A stretch of 64,000 nucleotides of DNA from an uncultured Alphaproteobacteria bacterium (GCA_903897605.1 CAIUCH010000030.1:1-64000), one strand, 5' to 3'. Shown: positions 47,923-57,344, counted from the stretch's first letter. Made by a program: numbers and translations. The notes: generated by a model not told the origin, from the letters alone.

Positions 47923-48870
47923 TCAGTCACCGGCGCCGGTGCTGGGATTGGATTCCCGCGACAAAAGCAGGCCCGCTCCGTTGGTGACGATTTTCTGGCC
48001 TGGGGCAATGCCTGCGCCACCGGGCACGAAATAATCGTCACCCACCGGCTTGTCGGTACTGACGGGCGCGCGCAGGAAGTGAAGGTCACCGTTCTGCAGA
48101 TAAACCCAATTTTCTCCATCGCCCATGACCAGCGCGGCGGCGGGAACCAGAACGCCGTTCTGCGGCGGGCCGTCGAACACGGTGGCGGAGACATGCTCGT
48201 TCTGAGCCAGATCGCTGCCGTCGATGACGGCATAAAGCCCGGTGCCGGGCAGGGCTGGATCGGCGGGGGCCTGCCAGATTCTGGACGTCGTCCAGGTCTT
48301 GGCGCTGTCGCCCAGGCGCGCCACGGAAAGACTGGCGGGCTGCCGGTTGCGCAGGCTGCCGGCTGGAAAGGTCACTCGCACCAGGACCGATTTGCCGCTG
48401 GCAAGCCTTTCCATCAGCGCGGCGCGATCCTTGGCGTCGCGAAAGGGTGCGTTGAAGCCGAACGCCGCCTGGGCTTTGCGCTCTGCCAAATGCAGCGCCG
48501 CCTGGTCGCTGGCCGCCTTGCTTTGCGCCGTCTCCACGATTTCCTGGGACACTGCCGCTTCTTCGCCGCTGCCCAGCGATTTGGCCCGTGCCGCGGCGGC
48601 GGCGCTTTGGGCAGCTTGCGCCGTGGCGGTGCGGGTCTCGGCATCCGCCTGGGCAATGGAATCCAGCGCGGTGACCGTGCCATAGCCGGCCACTTGATGA
48701 CGAAACGCCGAAGCCCGTGCCTGGACGGTGGTGACGCCCAGGCTCTTTACTTCCTCTGCGGTGAGCGCCACGCCCGGCGCGTCGGCAGCTTCCTTCTTGT
48801 CCGCCTTGTCGGGCGCGTTCTGGCCGCAGGCGGACAGAAGGAATATCGCGGCGACCAGGTATCTGCGCAT
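47923..48870 (-). CDS. RND periplasmic adaptor (membrane fusion lipoprotein)
   Basis: A 315-residue lipoprotein (lipobox LLSAC) linking pump and channel. An early beta/lipoyl region (about 40-70) leads into an alanine-rich hairpin helix (about 75-135), then beta-barrel and membrane-proximal domains ending GAGIAPGQKIVTNGAGLLL. It is short for this family, with a compact hairpin. There is no His/Met-rich N-terminal metal-binding extension like that of CusB. It starts at the last base of the beta-propeller gene and runs directly into the pump gene. Confidence 0.85.
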   Translation of the reverse strand: MRRYLVAAIFLLSACGQNAPDKADKKEAADAPGVALTAEEVKSLGVTTVQARASAFRHQVAGYGTVTALDSIAQADAETRTATAQAAQSAAAAARAKSLGSGEEAAVSQEIVETAQSKAASDQAALHLAERKAQAAFGFNAPFRDAKDRAALMERLASGKSVLVRVTFPAGSLRNRQPASLSVARLGDSAKTWTTSRIWQAPADPALPGTGLYAVIDGSDLAQNEHVSATVFDGPPQNGVLVPAAALVMGDGENWVYLQNGDLHFLRAPVSTDKPVGDDYFVPGGAGIAPGQKIVTNGAGLLLSRESNPSTGAGD

Positions 48871-49889
48871 TATCGGCCCAGCACGATCAATCGGAATGTG
48901 CCGGGAACCGGAACAGCGCGGGGATGCGGCTGTTCCGCCGTCGGAACGCCGGGTTTGCGATCCGCGGTGATCAGATAGACCTGATGATTTTTTTCGTTCA
49001 ACTCCATGGTGCGGGCCCCGGACGCCGTCTGGATCGTGTCCGCGACGGTATATTTGTCGGGGCTGTCCTGGTGGACGATGGTGAGCGTTCCGCTTTCGCC
49101 ATTGGAGCTGAAGATCAAACCGGTTGCCGGATCAAAGCGGCTGGCATCCGGTCCGTCGCCGATCTTCGCGGTGGCGACGACCTTTCCCGTGCTTGTGTCG
49201 GCCACGGTCATCACGCCGCCGTCACAGACCGAGAAAATCCGGCCATGGCGGGTGTCGATCGCCTGACCCGACGGTGACTCACACGGCGCCAGGGAATGAC
49301 GCGATTTCACGGTCAGGGTTTTGGCGTCAAACGCCACCAATTCGTTCTTGTCCTCGATATTCACGAAAATGGTCCCGGTTCCGTCGGAGGATGCAGCTTC
49401 CGGCTTTCCGCCCAGCGCCACCGATCCTACGCTTTTGCCTGTGGCGGGGTCCACGGCGGTGGCATCGTTGCTTTTGCCGTTGAAGGAGAAAATCCTGCCC
49501 GAGGCCTCATCATAAATAATGCCATCGGGGCGTTCGCCCACCGCGATTTCGCCGATCTTTTTGAGACTTTTCTTGTCGATCACGGCCAGACGATTGGCGC
49601 CGCCTTCCGTCACATAGGCGCGGTCCTTCACAAAGGCCGTGCCATGAATGCCCTGCAAATCCGCGATATCGCCCAGAACCGTGCCTTTGTCGGGATCCAC
49701 CACCATGACGTGGGAGCCACGCGTGATGTAGAGGTTTCCGGTCGCGGTATCGAGGTTGAGATAATCCCAGCCTCCGTCGCCACCCAACGTCACCGTGCGC
49801 AGTATGTGATAACCGGTTGGCGCGGCCTCTGCCGCCGAGATGCAAGCGAACGACGCAGCCGCGGCGAGCAACATGGATATTCTTTTCAT
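48870..49889 (-). CDS. YncE-like periplasmic beta-propeller protein
   Basis: A 339-residue exported protein (signal peptide MKRISMLLAAAASFACISAAEA) built of YVTN/NHL-type blades, for example VVDPDKGTVLGDIADLQGIH, LAVIDKKSLKKIGEIAVGERPDGI and MTVADTSTGKVVATAKIGDGPDA. The YncE family has no firm function; some members bind DNA or small ligands. Its stop overlaps the start of the RND adaptor by one base, so it is first in the efflux operon. It lies 94 bp after the kinase gene, where a promoter could sit. Confidence 0.85.
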   Translation of the reverse strand: MKRISMLLAAAASFACISAAEAAPTGYHILRTVTLGGDGGWDYLNLDTATGNLYITRGSHVMVVDPDKGTVLGDIADLQGIHGTAFVKDRAYVTEGGANRLAVIDKKSLKKIGEIAVGERPDGIIYDEASGRIFSFNGKSNDATAVDPATGKSVGSVALGGKPEAASSDGTGTIFVNIEDKNELVAFDAKTLTVKSRHSLAPCESPSGQAIDTRHGRIFSVCDGGVMTVADTSTGKVVATAKIGDGPDASRFDPATGLIFSSNGESGTLTIVHQDSPDKYTVADTIQTASGARTMELNEKNHQVYLITADRKPGVPTAEQPHPRAVPVPGTFRLIVLGR

Positions 49890-49982
49890 CGCTTATACCC
49901 CTTCAAGACGGCCGGCAGCATAAGGGCGGTGGCGCTGGAAAACTCCCTAAAATCAAGCACATTGGGAATTTGTATGCGTGTT

Positions 49983-51335
49983 TCAGCTCTGCGACAGCGG
50001 GATTCGCAGAACGATGGAAAAGCCTGCCGCGGCGCGCGAATGGATTTTCACGCGCGCGCCATGCAGCTCGGCGATGGCGGAAACCAGCGCCAGGCCCAGG
50101 CCGTAACCGGGGCGGGTGCGACTGGCTTCCCGGCGATAGAAACGCTGGAACAGCTTCTGATGCTCCTCGGGCGGAACGCCCGGACCGTCATCGCTGACCG
50201 TCACCACGGCATCGTCACCCTCGCGGTCAAGCCCGACCAGGACCTGGGTTCCGGCGGGGGTATGAATGATGGCGTTTTCGATCAGGTTGGAGAACATCTG
50301 GGTGAGAAGTTCGCGGTCGCCCAGTATCGACACCGGGCCGCGAATGGCGGGATTGAGACGATGCCCGGCATCTTCCGCCACCGGACCGAAGACTTCGCAC
50401 AATTGCGCAAGCAACAGGGCCAGATCGAACGGCGCGAAAGCCGCGCGGCGGGCACCGCCTTCGATCTGGGCGATGCGCAACAGGGCGCCGAACAGGGCCA
50501 GGATATCGTCGGAGGCCGCGATCGCCGCTTCCAGGGCCTGGTCATAGTCCTGGACGGTGGCGGCTTGGCTGCGGGCCCGCTCCAGCCGATGGCGCAGATG
50601 CGTCACCGGCGTGCGCAGATCATGGGCGATGTCGTTGGTGATCTGCCCCAGATTTTCCATCAGAGCGGCAATGCGGTCGAGCATGGCGTTGATGGTTTCA
50701 CATAGCCGGTCCAGTTCGTCCTGGGTGCCGCGCACGGGAATGCGGCTGGCGAGATTGCCCGCCATGATGGCGCGGCAGGTTCTGACAATGTCGTCGGTGC
50801 GGCGCAGAAATCCGCGGCTAACTGCCATTCCGCCCAGCACCGCTAGAATCAACGCGCCGGCAAAGACCCAGGCAAGCGTGCGCAAGATGCGGCGGCGCGC
50901 CAGCCTGGCATGATAAAGATCGCTGCCGGAGAATACATAAAGGTCCGGTGCGACAAAGCTGCCAACGCCAAGTATCGCATGCCCTGCCGCGTTACCGGGA
51001 TAGGGCAGGGTGAGGATGCCGGTCCTGGGCGCCATCACCGCCAGGTTTCCCTCCAGCTTGGTGTTTGTGCCGCGCTCGAGCAGGAAGAAATCCGAGGCCC
51101 CCGGCGCCGCCATGCGCTGGCGGATGACCTCGCGCGCCTCGCCTTCGCCTTCGGTGCGATAGCCATCCTTGACGGAGGCGATATCGGCATTGGCGAACTG
51201 GACGATCTGATCCTGGAATTCCTGATTGACGATCACCAGAGTGATGATGGTGAAGACTGCCGCCGACAGCGCGAAAATCGCGACAAAGATCGCCGCGATG
51301 CGGAAACCCTCGGTATGGAACGCCCTAATCCGCAC
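49983..51335 (-). CDS. Sensor histidine kinase (OmpR-type partner)
   Basis: A 450-residue membrane kinase. Two membrane spans (about 12-34 and 155-178) flank a 120-residue periplasmic sensor domain. HAMP (about 180-232) follows, then the H-box NDIAHDLRTPVTHLRHRLE and an HATPase with N-box NLIENAIIHT, GPGVPPEE and GYGLGLALV. The GTG start overlaps the regulator stop by 11 bases. It is on the same strand as the efflux operon, so control of that operon is likely but not shown. Confidence 0.93.
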   Translation of the reverse strand: MRIRAFHTEGFRIAAIFVAIFALSAAVFTIITLVIVNQEFQDQIVQFANADIASVKDGYRTEGEGEAREVIRQRMAAPGASDFFLLERGTNTKLEGNLAVMAPRTGILTLPYPGNAAGHAILGVGSFVAPDLYVFSGSDLYHARLARRRILRTLAWVFAGALILAVLGGMAVSRGFLRRTDDIVRTCRAIMAGNLASRIPVRGTQDELDRLCETINAMLDRIAALMENLGQITNDIAHDLRTPVTHLRHRLERARSQAATVQDYDQALEAAIAASDDILALFGALLRIAQIEGGARRAAFAPFDLALLLAQLCEVFGPVAEDAGHRLNPAIRGPVSILGDRELLTQMFSNLIENAIIHTPAGTQVLVGLDREGDDAVVTVSDDGPGVPPEEHQKLFQRFYRREASRTRPGYGLGLALVSAIAELHGARVKIHSRAAAGFSIVLRIPLSQS

Positions 51336-51996
51336 GCAGGATATAACCGTTGCCGCGGATGGTATGGATCAATTCGGTATCATATCCGCGATCCATCTTG
51401 GTGCGCAGCCGGCTCATATGGGTTTCCACGATATTGGTGCGGGGATCGAAATGAAGCTCCCACACATTCTCCAGCAGCATGCTGCGGGTGACCACCCGGC
51501 CCTCATTGCGCAGCATATATTCCAGCAGCTTGAATTCCTGAGGCTGCAACTCGACCAGCTTGCCGCCGCGATGCACCGCCCGGCGGATCAGATCCATTTC
51601 CAAGTCGCCGGCCCGCAATGTGACAGGCTGGCGGGCGTCGCCGCGCCGGGTGATGGCATTGACCCGGGCAAGGAGTTCCACCAGCGCAAAAGGCTTGGCG
51701 AGATAATCGTCGCCGCCGCCGTTCAGCCCCGCCACCCGGTCATCGATGCCGCTCATGGTGGTGAGGAAAAGCACGGGGATCTGGCTGCCCTCGGCGCGCA
51801 GCTGTTTGACCAGGCTGAGGCCGTCCAGGCCCGGCAACATCCTGTCCACGATCAGGGCCGCATAATGGCCGTCGCGCGCCGTGGCCAGGCCGGCCACGCC
51901 ATCCCGGCTTTCGTCCACCTCATGTCCCTGCGCGCGCAGGGCGTCGCAGACATGTTCCGCTGTTTCCGGGTCGTCTTCGATCAGCAATATCTTCAT
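51325..51996 (-). CDS. OmpR/PhoB-family response regulator
   Basis: A 223-residue regulator. The receiver domain (about 1-120) has acidic pocket IEDDPE, phospho-Asp in LIVDRMLPGLDG, conserved Thr in FLTT and Lys in LAKPF. The DNA-binding winged helix (about 130-220) has ELQPQEFKLLEYML and IVETHMSRLRTKMDRGYDTELIHTIRGNGYIL. The ATG at 51996 was chosen; ATG 52005 adds three residues. It is divergent from the TonB receptor gene, with 245 bp between the starts. Confidence 0.93.
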   Translation of the reverse strand: MKILLIEDDPETAEHVCDALRAQGHEVDESRDGVAGLATARDGHYAALIVDRMLPGLDGLSLVKQLRAEGSQIPVLFLTTMSGIDDRVAGLNGGGDDYLAKPFALVELLARVNAITRRGDARQPVTLRAGDLEMDLIRRAVHRGGKLVELQPQEFKLLEYMLRNEGRVVTRSMLLENVWELHFDPRTNIVETHMSRLRTKMDRGYDTELIHTIRGNGYILRAD

Positions 51997-52241
51997 GGCG
52001 CCCATTGTCCGGGTTCGGCACGGTCGCTGGCAAGGGTGCAATGCACCCACAGGCGCGGCCGCGCGAACGCAGTAAATTGATTTTTCGTATAGTCGTTGTC
52101 ACCAGGCCGACAAACGCGCATGCGAATTCACCTCCCGCAAGAGGGCATCCATCCAGCGCATTATGCGCCCCGGCGGCTTCGCAAAATAGGCGGGGACGTC
52201 AACGGGATCGCTTACCCCCTCGGTTCGCGAAGGCGTTTTTC

Positions 52242-54629
52242 ATGTCGATTTTTTCCGGCCGTCTCAAGGGCTCCGTTGCCGTGATGGCTTTGTTCATGGG
52301 CGCGCTGCTGGCGACCCCCGCCGCCGCCCAGCAGGTGGCAGCGAGCGACCAGAGTTTGGTGACCGGAGCAGCGGCGGGCGAGCATGAGACGGTGGTGGTG
52401 ACCGGCACGGCCTTCAATGCCGATGTGGCGCCGGCCAAGGCCTCGCTCGACACCATGGAGCCGCAGACCATCATCAACCGGTCCTATATCCAGGATTCCG
52501 TCGCCAACACCTCCGACTACACCACCATCCTGGCCATCGCGCCCAGCATGACCGGCATGGACATCAACGGCCCGGGCCTGTCGGACGGCAATGTCAAGAA
52601 CACGCTGCGCGGCCTGCCGGACGGCAATTTTGCATTGCTCTATGACGGCATTCCCTTCGGCGACACCAACGGCCCCACCCACCATTCCGAGTCTTATTTC
52701 CCCGGACCGACCATCGGCAGCATCGATGTCGATCGCGGTCCCGGCAATGCCGGCAATCTGGGCGCGGCCACCTATGGCGGTTCGGTCAACATGTTTTCCG
52801 AAACGCTGACCACCGACCAGCATATCCGGGCCGGTGTCACCTATGGCAGCTTCGCCACCTCCGAGCTCGACGCCAATTTCCAGAGCGGCGATTTCAAGAT
52901 CGGCGACACCAACACCCGCGCCATGATCAATTTCGAGGATGCCAATTCGGACGGCTATCTGACGCTGCAGAGCACCGCGCGCCAGAATCTGCTGGTCAAG
53001 GTGCAGAACGAGTTCGCGCCCGGCTGGACCGTCACCGCTTTCGCCAACTACAATGGCCTGTTCCAGCATCTCAATGACAATAACGGCGCCACCGCGGCCC
53101 AGATCACCACCTTCGGCCAGAATTTCGCGCTGCAGAACACCAATCCGAATGCCGGCACCTTTCAGGCCTACAATTATATCGCCAAGAGAACCGACAAGGA
53201 TTATGTGCGGGTCGAAGGCGATCTGGCCGGCTTCGCGCTGGACGACACTGCCTACACCTGTGCCTATGTCAACAAGACGGTGACGGCGACCAATATCCAG
53301 CAGACCGCAGCCGACATCGCCAACGGTGTTACCGAGGGCTTGGGCACGAACGTGGGCGGCACAAAATTTTCCAAGGACGTGCCCGGCTATACCAAGAAGA
53401 ATGCCTATCGCGTCTGGGGCAATATCCTGCGGCTGTCGCGCGATTTCGATTTCGGCTGGCTGACCGGACAAATGCGGACCGGCCTGTGGTGGGAAATTGC
53501 CGCCACCCAGCGGGCGCGCTTCGATTTCGACATCCAAAAATGCGTCGCAGTGTCCTGCAATCCGTTCCACAGCCAGGCCTTCGCGGATTCCACGCTGGCG
53601 GGGAAAAATCCCACAAAAGCAGCGCCTTTCGACGGCGGCTTCGCCGAATATAACGAGCATTCCGGCTGGAATCAGTATCAGCCCATTGTGGAGCTGGAGC
53701 TGCATCCGGTTACGGACCTGACGGTCACGCCAGGGTTCAAATATGTGAACTGGGAGCATATCGTGAATGCGCCGCTGGAGCAGAAGACTTCACCGGTCAT
53801 TCCCTTCTCGGGCTCCTTCACCACGACGCGGTCGCTGCCCTTCTTGATGGCGAACTACAAGCTCGATCAGAGCTGGAGCGCGTATGCCCAATATGCCCAG
53901 GACATCTATATTCCCGACATCAGCGCCTTCGAGCAGAAAAGCCCGGCGCTGACCTTTCCCAAGGCGGAGACCACCACCAATTACCAGGTCGGCACGGTCT
54001 ATTACGCCGATCATTTCACCTTCGACGCCGATCTCTATTATATCGGCGTCAACAACAATATCATCGAGCAGCCTTGCAATTCGCCGCCGCTGAACGGACC
54101 GACCGGCGAGACTTGCGCCATCAATACCGGCACCGCGACCTATAAGGGCATCGAAGGCGAGACCACCTACGCCTTCAGCGATGACATGTTCAACGGCGCG
54201 CTGGACGGGTTGGTGCTATTCGCCAACGGTTCGGTCAACAATTCCAAGACCCAGGGCAAATGGGTCAAACTCGCGCCGATGTGGACCGAAGCCAGCGGCC
54301 TTGTCTACAAGATGGATGCCATCAAGTTTTCGCTGATTAACAAATTGGTCGGTCAGCAATATTCCGACGCCACCAATTCTCAGTTCTACAAACTGGGCGC
54401 CTATGACAATACCGATCTCAAGGTCAGCATGGATGTCGGCCATTTTGAACTCACTCTCGGCCTCTACAATCTCCTTAACGAGCGCAATCTGCTGGCGGTG
54501 ACCGTCAATGACAGCCAGCCGACCCAGGGCATCAATGTTCACGACCTGGCGGCACGCTCTTCAAGCCTCGATCAATATTATTTCCAACCGTCTCGCAGCT
54601 TCCAGGTTTCCGTCACCGGGCGTTTCTGA
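52242..54629 (+). CDS. TonB-dependent outer-membrane receptor
   Basis: A 795-residue outer-membrane receptor. The signal peptide MSIFSGRLKGSVAVMALFMGALLATPAAA leads to a plug domain (about 60-190, with NTLRGLPDGNFALLYDGIPFGD and GPGNAGNLGAATYGGSVNMFSE), then a 22-strand type barrel ending in an aromatic C-terminus (VTGRF). A TonB-box-like stretch HETVVVTGT is present. The ORF track begins at 52005; ATG 52242 follows AAGGCG. The ligand is unknown. A phytase-like remnant follows at once, a gene type often paired with such receptors. Confidence 0.92.
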   Translation: MSIFSGRLKGSVAVMALFMGALLATPAAAQQVAASDQSLVTGAAAGEHETVVVTGTAFNADVAPAKASLDTMEPQTIINRSYIQDSVANTSDYTTILAIAPSMTGMDINGPGLSDGNVKNTLRGLPDGNFALLYDGIPFGDTNGPTHHSESYFPGPTIGSIDVDRGPGNAGNLGAATYGGSVNMFSETLTTDQHIRAGVTYGSFATSELDANFQSGDFKIGDTNTRAMINFEDANSDGYLTLQSTARQNLLVKVQNEFAPGWTVTAFANYNGLFQHLNDNNGATAAQITTFGQNFALQNTNPNAGTFQAYNYIAKRTDKDYVRVEGDLAGFALDDTAYTCAYVNKTVTATNIQQTAADIANGVTEGLGTNVGGTKFSKDVPGYTKKNAYRVWGNILRLSRDFDFGWLTGQMRTGLWWEIAATQRARFDFDIQKCVAVSCNPFHSQAFADSTLAGKNPTKAAPFDGGFAEYNEHSGWNQYQPIVELELHPVTDLTVTPGFKYVNWEHIVNAPLEQKTSPVIPFSGSFTTTRSLPFLMANYKLDQSWSAYAQYAQDIYIPDISAFEQKSPALTFPKAETTTNYQVGTVYYADHFTFDADLYYIGVNNNIIEQPCNSPPLNGPTGETCAINTGTATYKGIEGETTYAFSDDMFNGALDGLVLFANGSVNNSKTQGKWVKLAPMWTEASGLVYKMDAIKFSLINKLVGQQYSDATNSQFYKLGAYDNTDLKVSMDVGHFELTLGLYNLLNERNLLAVTVNDSQPTQGINVHDLAARSSSLDQYYFQPSRSFQVSVTGRF

Positions 54630-54826
54630 AGGATGAAGCGCGCCTGGCCCTGATCCCGGTCCAAGATTTCAAGGCTCTCAACGATTATTTCCTGCTGGTC
54701 GGCAGCGACAATGATTTCATCACCCGGCACGGCATGATGGCGGGCAAACCCTATGCCGATGCATCGGGCGCCGAGGTGGATACGCTGATCCTGGCCTACC
54801 GCGTCATGCTTCCCGCCGGGCCGTGA
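54626..54826 (+). pseudogene. C-terminal remnant of an esterase-like phytase family gene
   Basis: A 66-codon frame without a start, overlapping the TonB receptor stop. It reads LIPVQDFKALNDYFLLVGSD, then NDFITRHG and LILAYRVMLPAGP, which resembles the C-terminus of the phytase-like esterase domain (PF13449) found next to TonB receptors in alphaproteobacteria. Only about the last fifth of such a protein is left. The rest was lost, probably by a deletion that brought this end up to the receptor stop. The family call rests on memory of the domain. Confidence 0.6.
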
Positions 54827-55189
54827 TCAGTTCCTGAAATCCACCTCCGGATCGGGTTCGGATTCCGCGGTTTGCGCGCGCCGTCTTGTCCGTCCGGCTT
54901 GCAGTCCCAGCAGGCCATGGCGTTCATAGGCCCTGATCCAGCTATAGAATTCTTCGTTGGAGATTGCGTAGCGGGCGCAGGCATCGAATTGACTGAGCAT
55001 ACCGCCGCTGACCGCGGCAACCACTTCGGCCTTGCGCCGCGGCACCCATCGCTTGATGTTTGGAGAGGGCAGATCATCCCAACTCAGGATTCCGCCGTCG
55101 GGACCGATCACATGATTGATCACCTGATCAATCCGATGATCCGCGATGCGGCCGATGGCCCGGCCGGACTGTCTGCTGTTGCTTCCCAT
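54827..55189 (-). CDS. sciP: SciP-like / DUF1153 transcriptional regulator
   Basis: A 120-residue small protein. Residues about 28-105 (VIGPDGGILSWDDLPSPNIKRWVPRRKAEVVAAVSGG, then ACARYAISNEEFYSWIRAYERHGLLGL) match DUF1153. In Caulobacter SciP binds and inhibits the cell-cycle regulator CtrA. The helix-turn-helix with RRKAEVVAAV is well preserved. It has N- and C-terminal extensions of about 27 and 20 residues compared with the 90-residue type protein. It may be a paralogue, as some genomes carry several DUF1153 proteins. Confidence 0.8.
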   Translation of the reverse strand: MGSNSRQSGRAIGRIADHRIDQVINHVIGPDGGILSWDDLPSPNIKRWVPRRKAEVVAAVSGGMLSQFDACARYAISNEEFYSWIRAYERHGLLGLQAGRTRRRAQTAESEPDPEVDFRN

Positions 55190-55292
55190 TGGGCGGCCTC
55201 CTCGCGCCGCCCCAGCCTGTGATGAAATTAAACCCGCACTGTTAACGGATGGTCAATGCGAAAATTGAAAGTTCCCTTGGGAACTTTTTGTT

Positions 55293-57344
55293 TCAACTTG
55301 CGCGCGTCAGCAGAATTTCAGCAAGCGCGAATTCCATTTTCGCAAAAACGCCAGTCCAATCGCCGCGCTCCGCCTGACGGAACAAGCGCATGCCGGGATA
55401 CCAGGGGCTGTCCTCACGCTCGAGCAACCAGCGCCAGTCCGGCGCGTAACGCAATGCCGTCCAGGTTGGCCGCCCCAGCGCGCCCGCAAGATGCGCAACC
55501 GAGGTGTCGCAGGTGATGACGAGATCCATCGTTTGCATCGCGGCAGCGGTGTCGGCGAAATTTTCCGGGAAATCTCCACCCAATGCCTGCACGGACATCC
55601 CGCCGGGCAAGGCGTCCAGCTGCTCGAGCCCGCCGCCTTTCTGCAGACTGATCAGGCGCACACCCGGCAGGCGCGAGATTCCTTCCAGACAGCGCAAGGC
55701 AAAGGACCGGTTGCCGGCGATGTAGGATCCCTGCCAGCAGATGCCGATCTTGAACCCGGCATCTCCGATTCGTGTCCGCCATCGCTGCGCACGCTCCGGT
55801 TCGGCGCGCAGATAGGGAATGTTTGCGGGAATGGTCGTGAGACCGGTCTGGAATGCCAGCGGCAGACTCAAAAGCGCGATGTGATAGTCGAACTGAGCCG
55901 GGATATCACCGGCCGTAACGACATCGATACGCGGGTCCAGGGTTCGCAGCACGGGCGCCAGGCTGTCTTGCGCCGACAGAATGACGCGCGCGCCCAGATC
56001 CGCCGCCATGGGGGCATAGCGGCAGAACTGAATCGTATCGCCCAATCCCTGTTCAGCCTCGATGAACAAGCGCTTGCCGGAAATATCTTGCTTTCCAGTC
56101 CAGGCGGGCCGGCCCTGCGCATGGAACGCATCTTCGGCGACGCGGCGCTTGCGCCATTCATAGGGCGGCCAGCCCTCCGCGAAGCGGCCATTGGTCAGGA
56201 GGATCAGGCTCCTGCCGAAATGCGCCTCCGCCGATTGCGGATCGATCGCCGCGGCCTGGCTATGGCTCGCCAGGGCTTCGTCATAGCGTTTGAGTTCGGC
56301 GAGAAAATTGCCGCGATTGGTATAAGCCTGGACGAGATCGGGCTTGAGCGTGATGGCGTGGTCCAGGCTTGCAATCCCTTCATCCAGCCGGTCCAGCAGC
56401 GCCAATGTGGCGCCGCGATTGCTGTGCGCCGCGGCGGAATTGGGATCGAGCGCCAGCGCGCGCGCATTGCTTTTCAGCGCGTCCTCAAGCCGGCCAAGCG
56501 TCGCCAGGGCGCTGCCACGGTTGTTGTGGGCGGTGGCGAAATCGGGATCGAGGGCCAGCGCCCGGTCATGGCTTTCCAGCGCGTCCTGCGGCCGGTTCAA
56601 TCTCGCCAGCGTGGTGCCGCGCCCGTCATGCGCGCTGGCGAGCCTGGGATCGATGGCGATGGCGCGGTCAAAACTCTCAAGGGCTTCCTGGGTCCGTCCC
56701 AGATTCGTCAGCATCGTGCCACGCTGGTCATGGGATTGCGCGCTTTGCGGATCGAGCGTGATGGCGTTGTCGATATCCTTGAGCGCGTCTTCGTGGCGGC
56801 CCAGATCGGTCAACACGCTGGCGCGATTGGCGAATGCCTTGGCATAGCCAGGCGCCAACATGATGGCCTTGCTGAAATCGGCAAGCGCTTCGGCGCCGCG
56901 CCGCTGTGCGGACAGCACGGTGCCGCGATTGTTATAAGCTTGCGCGTTATCGGTCTTCAGAGCGATGGCGCGGTCATAGCTCGCCAGGGCGTCGTCGGGC
57001 CGCCGCAGGGCGGCAAGCGCGGCGCCGCGATTGTTGTGCGCGTCCGCCAGGTCGGGCCTCTGCGCCAGCGCCTTGTCATAGCTGGCGAGGGCTTCGGCAT
57101 AACGGCCCTGCTGCTGCAAAGCATTGCCGAGATCGCGGTGGGCCAGCGGCTGACGCGGCTCGAGCTTGAGCGATTGGCGCAACAATTCGATGCTGCGCTC
57201 GATCTGGCCGCGCTGCAGCGCCAAGACGCCCAGAAGATGCAGTGCCTGGAAATTCCTGGGCTGGCGCGCGAGGAGTTCGGTATAGGCCCGTTCCGCCTCG
57301 GCGAACTTGCCCTGGCTGTGCAACGCGAAAGCTTCCTTGAGCAT
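55293..57344 (-). CDS. TPR protein with C-terminal glycosyltransferase-like domain
   Basis: A 683-residue cytosolic protein. About twelve consecutive 34-residue TPR units (residues about 3-400) share the pattern AHNNRGAALAALRRPDDALASYDRAIAL with small changes. The C-terminal domain (about 430-683, LFIEAEQGLGDTIQFCRYAP, KIGICWQGSYIAGNRSF, DLVITCDTSVAHLAGALGRPTW) is a GT-B fold resembling glycosyltransferase family 9/41-like proteins. Such proteins may modify proteins or polysaccharides; the acceptor is unknown. The very regular TPRs suggest recent internal duplication. Confidence 0.87.
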   Translation of the reverse strand: MLKEAFALHSQGKFAEAERAYTELLARQPRNFQALHLLGVLALQRGQIERSIELLRQSLKLEPRQPLAHRDLGNALQQQGRYAEALASYDKALAQRPDLADAHNNRGAALAALRRPDDALASYDRAIALKTDNAQAYNNRGTVLSAQRRGAEALADFSKAIMLAPGYAKAFANRASVLTDLGRHEDALKDIDNAITLDPQSAQSHDQRGTMLTNLGRTQEALESFDRAIAIDPRLASAHDGRGTTLARLNRPQDALESHDRALALDPDFATAHNNRGSALATLGRLEDALKSNARALALDPNSAAAHSNRGATLALLDRLDEGIASLDHAITLKPDLVQAYTNRGNFLAELKRYDEALASHSQAAAIDPQSAEAHFGRSLILLTNGRFAEGWPPYEWRKRRVAEDAFHAQGRPAWTGKQDISGKRLFIEAEQGLGDTIQFCRYAPMAADLGARVILSAQDSLAPVLRTLDPRIDVVTAGDIPAQFDYHIALLSLPLAFQTGLTTIPANIPYLRAEPERAQRWRTRIGDAGFKIGICWQGSYIAGNRSFALRCLEGISRLPGVRLISLQKGGGLEQLDALPGGMSVQALGGDFPENFADTAAAMQTMDLVITCDTSVAHLAGALGRPTWTALRYAPDWRWLLEREDSPWYPGMRLFRQAERGDWTGVFAKMEFALAEILLTRAS

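Noticed and set aside
55193-55292. Possible CtrA box upstream of the SciP-like gene (TTAA...TTAA)
   Set aside because: The spacing between the two TTAA half-sites is 10 bp instead of the 7 bp of the known consensus.
56200-57344. Regular DNA periodicity resembling a repeat array
   Set aside because: It is the coding periodicity of 34-residue TPR units, not a CRISPR or satellite; no CRISPR-like repeat-spacer pattern was seen anywhere in the window.
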